Assembly (NCBI RefSeq): GCF_000626715.1
Contig: NZ_AQRA01000006.1
Coordinates: forward strand, 310,001-374,000
Origin: Aquimarina atlantica
Lineage (GTDB): Bacteria; Bacteroidota; Bacteroidia; Flavobacteriales; Flavobacteriaceae
Length of the DNA: 64,000 bases
Direction: 5' to 3'
The position numbers were made by a program, and so were the translations under genes. The notes under the pieces are model-generated. The model was not told the origin of the DNA. It saw nothing but the letters and a program-made list of their open reading frames with translations, and ran no database searches. Shown here piece by piece: positions 28,692 through 36,217 of this stretch (its first letter is position 1; every line of letters begins with the position of its first letter).

Positions 28692-29168
28692 ATGAAAACA
28701 ATAACATATTTAAAAGGAGATGCGACTATCCCTCAAGCAAAAGGAATTAAGATTATAGTACATATTTGTAATGATTTAGGAGGTTGGGGAAAAGGTTTTG
28801 TGTTGGCGATTTCTAAAAAATGGACAGAACCGGAGAAAGCGTACAGAAAGTGGTATCGTGATCGAGCAAATAATGATTTTGAGTTAGGTGCAGTTCAACT
28901 AATTCAAGTTTCGGAAGAACTGTATGTAGGTAATATGATCGGGCAACAAGGAATAAAAATAAAGAAAAACGAAGTTCCGATTCGTTATGAAGCAGTTAAA
29001 CAATGTTTAGAACAAATTGCAATTAAAGCAAAACAACTTAATGCAAGTATACACATGCCTAGAATTGGTTGCGGATTAGCAGGAGGAAAGTGGAAAATGA
29101 TAGAGCCCATTATTACAAATACACTATTAGAAAAACAATTAGACGTTTATGTCTATGATTTTAAATGA
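28692..29168 (+). CDS. macro domain protein (TARG1/ALC1-type)
   Basis: A 158-residue stand-alone macro domain. The ADP-ribose binding loops are YLKGDATIPQAKGIKIIVHI, CNDLGGWGKGFVLAISKKW and HMPRIGCGLAGGKW. The short form and the PRIGCGLAGGKW loop are most like the TARG1/OARD1 or ADP-ribose 1''-phosphate phosphatase-like group, which remove ADP-ribose from acidic residues or DNA bases, or process ADP-ribose phosphate. It follows NADAR by 3 nt and precedes kptA by 3 nt, so translation is likely coupled. Confidence 0.88.
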   Translation: MKTITYLKGDATIPQAKGIKIIVHICNDLGGWGKGFVLAISKKWTEPEKAYRKWYRDRANNDFELGAVQLIQVSEELYVGNMIGQQGIKIKKNEVPIRYEAVKQCLEQIAIKAKQLNASIHMPRIGCGLAGGKWKMIEPIITNTLLEKQLDVYVYDFK

Positions 29169-29171
29169 AAA

Positions 29172-29713
29172 ATGAAAACAAACAATAAACATATAAGTAA
29201 ATTTTTAAGCCTTATTCTAAGGCATAACCCTGATAAAGTAGGAGTGCAACTCGATGAAAATGGTTAGATGTACAGGAGTTACTGCAAAAAGTAAATAGAT
29301 ACCGACCAGGATTAGATATGGATGTATTAGAAGAAGTTGTAGCATCTTGTGATAAACAGCGCTTTGCTTTTAATGAAGATCATACCAGGATTAGAGCCAA
29401 TCAAGGCCACTCGATACAGGTAGATTTAGAGTATCAACCCAAGCAGCCGCCAGAATTCTTGTATCATGGTACTGTAGCCAAATTTATGGGTGCCATTAGA
29501 GAAAAAGGATTGCTAAAAATGAACAGGCATCATGTGCATCTTAGTGAAGAAAGAGAAACAGCTATAAAAGTAGGATCCAGAAGAGGAAAACCTATTATTC
29601 TAACTGTAAGATCAGGCGAAATGTATGCCAGGGGCATTAAGTTCTATCAATCGGAGAATAAAGTATGGCTAACCGATATAGTAGCTCCAGAATATATTGA
29701 GTTTAAATCATAA
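29172..29713 (+). pseudogene. kptA: RNA 2'-phosphotransferase (Tpt1/KptA), frameshifted
   Basis: KptA moves a 2'-phosphate from RNA to NAD+, releasing nicotinamide and ADP-ribose 1'',2''-cyclic phosphate. The first frame (29172-29267) encodes SKFLSLILRHNPDKVGVQL with the RH catalytic pair, then hits TAG. The second frame resumes at 29261 with WLDVQELLQKVNRYRPGLD and keeps FAFNEDHTRIRANQGHS, PPEFLYHGT and VHLSEERETAIKVGSRRG. Family alignment expects ...DENGWLD; a 4-bp loss of one copy of an ATGGATGG tandem explains the shift. A protein made from the internal ATG at 29318 would lack the RH motif. Real mutation, programmed -1 shift or sequencing error are all open. Confidence 0.85.
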
Positions 29714-29720
29714 TATATCC

Positions 29721-29753
29721 AGACCTCACAGGTTTTTAAAACCTGTGAGGTCT
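29721..29753. repeat. REP-like perfect palindrome
   Basis: The arms AGACCTCACAGGTTTT and its reverse complement flank a single T. It sits in the 66-nt gap between kptA and the oxygenase gene, inside the operon. It resembles short interspersed palindromes of flavobacteria; only one copy was seen in the window. It could also act as an intra-operonic attenuator or an mRNA-stabilising hairpin. Confidence 0.65.
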
Positions 29754-29779
29754 TAGTCAATTATAAAGAATAATCTAAA

Positions 29780-30328
29780 ATGAAAAGGAAAGAATTACAT
29801 CCAGAAATATTTCTTATTGAAAATTTTCTCTCTAAAGAAATGTGCGATCAATTTATTGAAAAAGGAGAACAGGTTTCATTTGAAGAAGCTAAGGTTAATA
29901 TTGACGGTAGGCAGGTAATGGTAAAGGGTATTCGTAATAACCAAAGAATCCTTTTTAAAGATGAAGAACTGGCACAATCGATTTGGTTAAAAATAGAACC
30001 CTTTATAGTTGAGACTTTTGGAAATTACAAAGCAGTTGGCCTTAATGAAATGTTTAGGATATATAAATACGAAGAAGGACAACGTTTTAAGATGCATAGA
30101 GATGGGAGTTATAAACGAAATGAATATGAATGTAGTTTTTTCTCATTCTTAATATATCTAAATGAAGATTTTAATGGAGGGGAAACTTATTTTGATGAAG
30201 GGATTACAATTGTCCCAAAAATTGGGGATGCTCTGGTGTTTTACCATCCGTTACGCCATGAAGGAAAACCAATATTATCTGGAACAAAATATGTGTTAAG
30301 AACAGATATTATGTATAGACGATTGTAA
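29780..30328 (+). CDS. 2OG-Fe(II) oxygenase (prolyl 4-hydroxylase-like)
   Basis: A 182-residue P4Hc-type dioxygenase. The iron ligands are seen in FKMHRDGSY (His, Asp) and FYHPLRHEGKPI (distal His), and the 2-oxoglutarate Arg lies in KYVLRTDIMYRR. FFSFLIYLNEDFNGGETYF is the usual double-stranded beta-helix strand pair. It has no signal peptide. The substrate is unknown; within an ADP-ribose cluster it may hydroxylate a protein, nucleic acid or nucleotide. It lies downstream of the palindrome and 34 nt before the ADP-ribosylglycohydrolase gene. Confidence 0.88.
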   Translation: MKRKELHPEIFLIENFLSKEMCDQFIEKGEQVSFEEAKVNIDGRQVMVKGIRNNQRILFKDEELAQSIWLKIEPFIVETFGNYKAVGLNEMFRIYKYEEGQRFKMHRDGSYKRNEYECSFFSFLIYLNEDFNGGETYFDEGITIVPKIGDALVFYHPLRHEGKPILSGTKYVLRTDIMYRRL

Positions 30329-30362
30329 CAATAAGGTTTAAGTTGTATAACAAAAAAGTAAA

Positions 30363-31271
30363 ATGATTACTAAAAAAGAAAGATTTCTTGGTTCTATGTT
30401 TTTAGGAGCTATTGGTGATGCTATAGGAAGTGGATATGAAAATGTAGAACAAGCCGAAGAGAATATCTTTTATCCTTTTGGAAAACCAGAGGAGAAAATA
30501 CCGGATTGGAATATTACAGATGATACGCAATTAACATTAGCGACTTGTGAAGCATTGATTGAAGATCCTTTTTTGGATCCACAAACACTATCTAGTTATT
30601 TTATATCTTATTTTACTAATGGAATGATTAGGGGAATTGGAGCCTCGACGTTAAAAGCTTTTAGGGAACTCCAAATCGGTTTAGATTGGAGTCAGACTGG
30701 TAGAAGAGGAGAATATTCTGCAGGTAATGGAGCAGCAATGCGCATCGCTCCAATAGCTTTTTTTAAAAATATTTCAAGAGAACGAATAGAACAAATATGC
30801 TCCATAACGCATTATAATTCTGAGGCATATGTTGGGGCTCTAGCAGTAATTCTTGCAATTAAAACCATTATAGAAGAGAATTGGATAAATGAAATAAGTT
30901 TAATGGAATTAATTACTTCGGATTTACCAGATTCAAAAGTAAAAGATAGGTTACTAGAATTAGATATTTTGTCTAAAACAAAATCAATAACAGAAATTGC
31001 TAGTTTAGGGAATGATGGATATGTTGTTAATTCAGTTCCTTTTTCGATTTTTTCTGCAAATATGATAAAAGAAAAACCTATTGATGTTATTTTCGATGAA
31101 ATTATAAATAGCGGTGGAGATACCGATACGAATTGTTCAATAACCGGACAAATAGTGGGAACTTATATTGGTTATAATGGTATACCTGAATATTTGAAAG
31201 ATAATTTAAAGAAATTGTCTGAATATTCATTGATGAATAATATTATTAATAGGTTAAGTGAAGAAGTGTAA
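30363..31271 (+). CDS. ADP-ribosylglycohydrolase family protein
   Basis: A 302-residue ARH/DraG-type hydrolase. Metal and ADP-ribose sites are present: GSMFLGAIGDAIGSGYE, NITDDTQLTLATCEAL, RGEYSAGNGAAMRIAPIAFF, and INSGGDTDTNCSITGQIVG, whose Asp residues bind Mg2+. Members release ADP-ribose from arginine or serine, or split ADP-ribosylated small molecules. It is followed 2 nt later by the metallophosphoesterase, so the pair is translationally coupled. Confidence 0.93.
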   Translation: MITKKERFLGSMFLGAIGDAIGSGYENVEQAEENIFYPFGKPEEKIPDWNITDDTQLTLATCEALIEDPFLDPQTLSSYFISYFTNGMIRGIGASTLKAFRELQIGLDWSQTGRRGEYSAGNGAAMRIAPIAFFKNISRERIEQICSITHYNSEAYVGALAVILAIKTIIEENWINEISLMELITSDLPDSKVKDRLLELDILSKTKSITEIASLGNDGYVVNSVPFSIFSANMIKEKPIDVIFDEIINSGGDTDTNCSITGQIVGTYIGYNGIPEYLKDNLKKLSEYSLMNNIINRLSEEV

Positions 31272-31273
31272 TT

Positions 31274-32002
31274 ATGCGAACCCTGGTAATCGGTGATATA
31301 CATGGTGGTTATAAGGCACTACTTCAGGTTTTAGAACGAGCAAATGTAACCTCAGAAGATATACTCATTTTTTTAGGAGATTATGTAGATGGCTGGAGCG
31401 AATCGGCTAAGGTAATACAAGAACTTATACATCTTTCTGCATCTAATACTTGTATTTTTATACGAGGAAATCATGACTTATGGTGTGGGTTATGGTTAGA
31501 AAAGGGCGTAACGAATCCTGTATGGTTAGCACATGGAGGAAAAGAAACGATCAATAGCTATATTCAATCCGGATTACTTACCAAAGAAACGCATAAGGAG
31601 TTTTTTAATACACTCAAGGATTATTACCTCGACGAAGAACATAGACTTTTTGTACATGCAGGATTCACATCCATGCATGGAGTCGGGAGGGAGGAGTATA
31701 ACTCTAATTATTATTGGGACCGAACGTTATGGGAGTCAGCATTGCTAGCTGATAAAGTTGAGAAAATAGCTTTAAAAGATGATCCTCCAAAACGATTTAG
31801 TCATTATTCTGAGATCTATATCGGGCATACTCCTACTATCGAATACGGCAAGGACACGCCCATAAATGCCTATAACCTATGGAATATGGATACAGGAGCA
31901 GGTTTCAGAGGAAAGCTAACCATTATGGATATTGATACCAAAGAATATTGGCAAAGTGATCCGCTTCCATCATTATATCCTAATGAACAAGGAAGAAACT
32001 AG
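31274..32002 (+). CDS. calcineurin-like metallophosphoesterase
   Basis: A 242-residue phosphoesterase with the five metal motifs: LVIGDIHGGYKA, FLGDYVDGWSESA, IRGNHDLWCGLW, LFVHAGFTSMHG and YIGHTPTIEYG. This resembles the PrpE/ApaH-like and serine/threonine phosphatase group. In this operon a plausible substrate is an ADP-ribose phosphate, a cyclic phosphate or a dinucleotide. It ends the first operon segment; 181 nt later nadV begins under its own promoter. Confidence 0.9.
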   Translation: MRTLVIGDIHGGYKALLQVLERANVTSEDILIFLGDYVDGWSESAKVIQELIHLSASNTCIFIRGNHDLWCGLWLEKGVTNPVWLAHGGKETINSYIQSGLLTKETHKEFFNTLKDYYLDEEHRLFVHAGFTSMHGVGREEYNSNYYWDRTLWESALLADKVEKIALKDDPPKRFSHYSEIYIGHTPTIEYGKDTPINAYNLWNMDTGAGFRGKLTIMDIDTKEYWQSDPLPSLYPNEQGRN

Positions 32003-32125
32003 TCGTAATATTTCACTAGAAACAGTGTAGTCATTAGATTTAATATTCTCGACTTTTGTACTGCCTATACCATACAAATTAACAGGTCTTTTTAAACAAA
32101 TAGAATAGAAAAATCGCAAATAGCT

Positions 32126-32172
32126 TTGGTGATAATTAAAAATGATTTATATTTGCGTATAAATAACGCAAA
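32126..32172 (+). promoter_or_regulatory. promoter and candidate NrtR operator of nadV
   Basis: TTG at 32126-32128, a 19-nt spacer, and -7 TATATTTG at 32148-32155. A perfect 7-nt dyad TTTGCGT-ATAAATA-ACGCAAA at 32152-32172 overlaps the -7 box and ends 11 nt before the ATG. It is the most symmetrical of the three sites in the island. Confidence 0.7.
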
Positions 32173-32183
32173 ATAAAATAAAG

Positions 32184-33629
32184 ATGAATCCATTACTGTT
32201 AACAGACGGTTATAAATTAGGGCATAAAGAGCAATATCCAAACGGAACCACTTTTGTGTATTCTAACTGGACACCTAGAAAAAGTAGAATAGCGGGAATT
32301 GATAATGTAGTATTTTTTGGATTGCAGTATTTTATTAAAGAATATCTAATCAAACAATTTAACGAACACTTTTTTAATCTTCCCAAAGAAGAAGTGGTTG
32401 TAGAATATAAAAAATATGTAGATCATTATCTAGGTACAGATTATGATGTTACCCATATCGAAGAGTTACACGATTTAGGATATCTTCCTATCGAGATCAA
32501 AGCTCTACCAGAAGGAACAGAAGTTCCTATTCGAGTACCGATGTTTACAGTTATGAATACTAAACCAGAATTTTTTTGGCTTACCAATTATCTAGAAACT
32601 TTATTGTCTAATATCATCTGGCAACCTTGTACTTCTGCTACTATTGCAAAACAATATCAAAGCATTTTATCCTCTTTTGCATTAGATACAGATCGTGATA
32701 ATATAGAGTTTATTACCTGGCAAGGTCATGATTTCTCGATGCGAGGAATGTCGGGTACAGAATCTTCGATTCTTAGTGGTATGGGGCATGCATTATCATT
32801 TTCTGGGAGTGATACATTACCTGTGGCAAAAGCTTTTGAAACATACTATAATGCAGATGTTACCAAAGAATTAGTGATTGGTAGTGTAAATGCTACAGAG
32901 CATAGTGTAATGTGCGCAGGAAGTAAAGATGATGAAATAGGAACTTTTAGAAGATTACTAGAAACATACCCAACGGGAATATTATCAGTAGTATCTGATA
33001 CCTGGGATCTTTGGAAAGTGCTAACAGAATATTTGCCTAAACTAAAAAATGAAATTCTCGAAAGAGAAGGTAAACTTGTTATTAGGCCAGATTCTGGCGA
33101 TCCCGTAGATATTATTTGTGGTTGTGATCACAAGAATCCAATAGTTGCAAAAGGTGTTATAGAACTGCTTTGGGATGAATTTGGAGGAACCATAAATGAT
33201 CAGGGATACAAAGTGTTGAATCCAAAGATTGGAGCTATCTATGGAGATAGTATCACAATAGAAAGAGCTACCCTGATTTGCGAAAAATTAAAAGCTAAAG
33301 GCTTTGCTTCTACCAATGTAGTTCTGGGAATAGGAAGTTTTACATATCAATATAATACCAGGGATACTTTTGGATTTGCAATGAAAGCTACTTATGTCGA
33401 AGTGCAAGGCGAGGGAAGAGAAATTTTTAAAGACCCAATAACAGATGACGGAACTAAAAAATCTGCAAAAGGACGCATTCAATTATACGAAGAACAAGGA
33501 AAAATAGCGTACAAAGATCAGGTTTCTGAACAAGAAGAAAACCAAGGGCTATTAAAAACTGTTTTTAAAGATGGAGAATTACTAATAGAAGATAACTTGT
33601 TTACGATTCGTAAAAGAATTGCTCAATAA
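32184..33629 (+). CDS. nadV: nicotinamide phosphoribosyltransferase (or nicotinamide ADPR transferase)
   Basis: A 481-residue NAMPT/NadV family enzyme. Active-site landmarks are KLGHKEQYPNGTTFVYSNW, EFITWQGHDFSMRGMSG, RPDSGDPVDIICGCD, AIYGDSITIERATLICEKL and GIGSFTYQYNTRDTFGFAMK. NadV joins nicotinamide to PRPP, giving NMN. Phage homologues that partner with an Adps instead use ADP-ribose pyrophosphate and produce NAD+ directly (Namat). No NMN adenylyltransferase is encoded nearby, so either reaction is compatible. The gene has its own operator-embedded promoter. Confidence 0.9.
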   Translation: MNPLLLTDGYKLGHKEQYPNGTTFVYSNWTPRKSRIAGIDNVVFFGLQYFIKEYLIKQFNEHFFNLPKEEVVVEYKKYVDHYLGTDYDVTHIEELHDLGYLPIEIKALPEGTEVPIRVPMFTVMNTKPEFFWLTNYLETLLSNIIWQPCTSATIAKQYQSILSSFALDTDRDNIEFITWQGHDFSMRGMSGTESSILSGMGHALSFSGSDTLPVAKAFETYYNADVTKELVIGSVNATEHSVMCAGSKDDEIGTFRRLLETYPTGILSVVSDTWDLWKVLTEYLPKLKNEILEREGKLVIRPDSGDPVDIICGCDHKNPIVAKGVIELLWDEFGGTINDQGYKVLNPKIGAIYGDSITIERATLICEKLKAKGFASTNVVLGIGSFTYQYNTRDTFGFAMKATYVEVQGEGREIFKDPITDDGTKKSAKGRIQLYEEQGKIAYKDQVSEQEENQGLLKTVFKDGELLIEDNLFTIRKRIAQ

Positions 33630-33655
33630 ATCAAGTTTATTTCATAAAATTCGCA

Positions 33656-33688
33656 AAACTCCTTGAAAATTACCTTTTTAAGGAGTTT
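33656..33688 (+). terminator. possible terminator after nadV
   Basis: AAACTCCTT ... AAGGAGTTT hairpin with a weak T tail, 26 nt after the nadV stop. Confidence 0.5.
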
Positions 33689-33763
33689 CTGATACAATAA
33701 TGTAAGGGATTTGAGTGTTTTACGACATAAGTAGATAAACTAACATCATAAAACATAATCATC

Positions 33764-34432
33764 ATGAGTGCAATCTGGTTTTTTGAGGATTCAGATCTCT
33801 TTAAGATATTATGCCCTCATAAGTTCAAAAGGTATAAAAAAGACCACGATTTTGATGCTTACCGAAAGAACGACTATATTTATTTTGAAGAAGATTCTGC
33901 AAACAAAGTATACCTTATAGAAAAAGGAAAAGTAAAAATTGGATATTATGCAGAAGATGGGTACGAGGTAATAAAAGCTATCCTTACCCGTGGAGAGATT
34001 TTTGGAGAAAAAGCAATTCTTGGAGAAAATAAAAGAACAGAGTTTGCGCAATCTGTCGATAATACAACTTCTATCTGTCCTATTGGTGTAGAAACCATGC
34101 ATGGGCTCATGCGCGAGAATCAATCTTTTAGTCTCAGAATCTATAAGTTTATTGGTATGCGGTTTAAACGCTTAGAAAGAAGGTTACAGTTGTTACTTTT
34201 TAAAGATACCAAAACAAGATTGTTAGAATTCCTAAATGAACTTAAAGAAGACTACGGGCACTGTTGCCCAGATACAGGAGATATGGTAATAGAACATCCG
34301 TATACCCAAAAAGACATAGCTCATCTTATCGGAACATCGAGACCAACCCTAAATATTATTCTAAACGAACTAAAGGAATCTAACGTCATAGATTTTAATA
34401 GAAAAGAGATTCGATTAAAAAATGTTGCTTAA
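33764..34432 (+). CDS. Crp/Fnr family transcriptional regulator
   Basis: A 222-residue regulator with a cyclic-nucleotide-binding-like jelly roll (DYIYFEEDSANKVYLIEKGK, GEIFGEKAILGE) and a Crp-type helix-turn-helix at the C-terminus (YTQKDIAHLIGTSRPTLNII). The phosphate-binding cassette of true cAMP receptors is not clear, and no cysteine cluster typical of Fnr is seen, so the effector is unknown. It lies between nadV and a lipoprotein gene and is probably independent of both. Confidence 0.9.
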   Translation: MSAIWFFEDSDLFKILCPHKFKRYKKDHDFDAYRKNDYIYFEEDSANKVYLIEKGKVKIGYYAEDGYEVIKAILTRGEIFGEKAILGENKRTEFAQSVDNTTSICPIGVETMHGLMRENQSFSLRIYKFIGMRFKRLERRLQLLLFKDTKTRLLEFLNELKEDYGHCCPDTGDMVIEHPYTQKDIAHLIGTSRPTLNIILNELKESNVIDFNRKEIRLKNVA

Positions 34433-34504
34433 TGTTAGGTGGCTAACATTTTAAAAACTTCAATGTCAATAATTTTATGATCTAATAATCATAAAAAAAA
34501 AGCG

Positions 34505-35413
34505 ATGTTTAAAAAAGCAATTATAGGTACTCTGGTTATCGGATGTATTTTTTCTTCCTGTAATAATGACGATGATTCTGGTAATGTACCTACAGAATCG
34601 AATTTAACCCTTAATCTTAGTGGATTAGAAGACTTAGGAAGCGATTACCTTTATGAAGGATGGATTATAGTTAATAATGCCCCGGTTTCTACAGGAACAT
34701 TTTCTGTAAATAGCGCAGGAGAATTATCTAGTACTTCTTTCATGGTAAATACAGAATCACTTAAAGCGGCAGCAGCTTTTGTATTAACAATAGAACCTAA
34801 TCCAGATCCAAATCCGGCACCATCGGATACAAAACTATTAAAAGGTGATTTTGGAACCGGTAATACAGCGACAGTAGGATTAGGACCTGTAGGAGAAGGA
34901 GATTTTTCAGCTTCGGCAGGAGGATTTTTCTTAAGAACCCCAACAGATGAAGCTTCGGGAACAGCTAATAATGGGAATGATCAGTATGGAGTATGGTTTG
35001 GTACACCAGGGATGCCACCAGCAGCAAATTTAACCTTACCAGTTCTTGATGCAGGGTGGAAATATGAAGGATGGGTAGTAGCAGATGGAGTACCACTTTC
35101 TACAGGAACATTTACAATGAATAATACCGCAGATGATAATGCAGGAGACCTTAACGGGTTTAGTGAAACCGCTTCTAATGGTCCACAATTACCAGGAGAA
35201 GACTTTTTTAGAAATGCTCCAGACGGAGTAACATTTCCATTAGATGTTAGAGGAAAAACAGTTGTGATTTCTGTAGAACCATTTCCAGACAATTCGGCAG
35301 CACCATTTTTGTTAAAACCTTTGGTAGGTACCGCTGGTACAGATACCGCACCTGCTAGTTATACCTTTGAGCTTAATAGTGCTTCATTTCCTTCGGGAAG
35401 TGTAACAAGATAA
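34505..35413 (+). CDS. lipoprotein with two anti-sigma-K-like repeats
   Basis: A 302-residue lipoprotein (IFSSCNNDDDSG; lipid Cys near residue 19). It holds two copies of one beta domain: about 35-150 (YLYEGWIIVNNAPVSTGTFS ... FVLTIEPNPDPNPAP) and 170-300 (WKYEGWVVADGVPLSTGTFT ... VVISVEPFPDNSAAP). The YEGW ... STGTF ... I-x-VEP pattern recalls the C-terminal domain of RskA-like anti-sigma factors. Here it lacks a helical sigma-binding part, so it is probably a surface-exposed structural or binding module. Function unknown; terminated by a hairpin. Confidence 0.6.
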   Translation: MFKKAIIGTLVIGCIFSSCNNDDDSGNVPTESNLTLNLSGLEDLGSDYLYEGWIIVNNAPVSTGTFSVNSAGELSSTSFMVNTESLKAAAAFVLTIEPNPDPNPAPSDTKLLKGDFGTGNTATVGLGPVGEGDFSASAGGFFLRTPTDEASGTANNGNDQYGVWFGTPGMPPAANLTLPVLDAGWKYEGWVVADGVPLSTGTFTMNNTADDNAGDLNGFSETASNGPQLPGEDFFRNAPDGVTFPLDVRGKTVVISVEPFPDNSAAPFLLKPLVGTAGTDTAPASYTFELNSASFPSGSVTR

Positions 35414-35441
35414 TAGTTCATTGTTATTTTTTGTTAGTTTT

Positions 35442-35466
35442 AAAGCGCAATCTTTGATTGCGCTTT
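35442..35466 (+). terminator. rho-independent terminator
   Basis: AAAGCGCAATC-TTT-GATTGCGCTTT, 29 nt after the lipoprotein stop; its T tail is short. Confidence 0.7.
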
Positions 35467-35653
35467 ATTAATTTAAAAAAGCCTGTGTTTTAAAAAATAA
35501 AGTCTGTATTATAGCTTAGATGTAGTGCTATTAATTTATATAACTTTGTAAGGTGATTAAGGACTTTGGTACTAACCAAAATATTGATCATAATAGACAA
35601 AAAAATCAGATAAACTCATCATATGAGTTCTGATAAACAAAAGATCTAAATAG

Positions 35654-36214
35654 ATGAAATTTAATAAAAAGAACATTTCGAATGTGATTTTTGCAATCAT
35701 ACTGGTATTATTTTTTATTCCTAATACCAGAGGAATGATGCAGATATTTTTAACCAGAATTTTTTCCTTCAGCCCGGGGATAGTAAAAGTAGAAGAAAGA
35801 ACGCAGGTAGCATCATATGATTGGAAATTGCACGGAGTAAATACAGAGTCTACTAATTTTAATATAGCTAAAGGTAAAGTCGTTTTAATCAATTATTGGG
35901 CTACATGGTGCCCTCCTTGTATCGCAGAAATGCCTTCTCTGCAAAAATTATATAATGACTATAAAGATAAAGTAGTATTTCTCTTTGTAACTACAGATGA
36001 TGATCCCGAATTAAATAAGTTTATGAAGAATAAAAACTATAGCTATCCCATCTATAGATCATTATCAGAACACCCAAAACCTTTTGTAAGTAAAACAATA
36101 CCTGCAACATATCTATTAGACAAAAAAGGAAATATCATTATTGATAAAGTAGGCGCAGCAGACTGGAATAGCACCAAAGTAAGAGAAACTATAGATAATC
36201 TATTAGCAGAATAA
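35654..36214 (+). CDS. TlpA/ResA-type membrane-anchored thioredoxin
   Basis: A 186-residue protein with an N-terminal membrane anchor (VIFAIILVLFFIPNTRG). A thioredoxin fold follows, with the redox motif WCPPC (VVLINYWATWCPPCIAEMPS), a FLFVTTDDDPELNKFM strand-helix, and the cis-Pro loop TIPATYLLDKKGNIII. It should act as a periplasmic disulfide reductase, typically in cytochrome c maturation, although no ccm gene is adjacent. The gene converges on crtZ with only 3 nt between stops. Confidence 0.9.
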   Translation: MKFNKKNISNVIFAIILVLFFIPNTRGMMQIFLTRIFSFSPGIVKVEERTQVASYDWKLHGVNTESTNFNIAKGKVVLINYWATWCPPCIAEMPSLQKLYNDYKDKVVFLFVTTDDDPELNKFMKNKNYSYPIYRSLSEHPKPFVSKTIPATYLLDKKGNIIIDKVGAADWNSTKVRETIDNLLAE

Positions 36215-36217
36215 GAT

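Noticed and set aside
33764-34432. Crp/Fnr regulator as a member of the NAD island
   Set aside because: It is separated from nadV by 134 nt with a possible terminator and has no operator-like site; it is probably independent.
35600-35640. Imperfect hairpin AACTCAT-CAT-ATGAGTT before the thioredoxin gene
   Set aside because: Arms of only 7 nt in AT-rich sequence, no T run and no second copy; likely chance.
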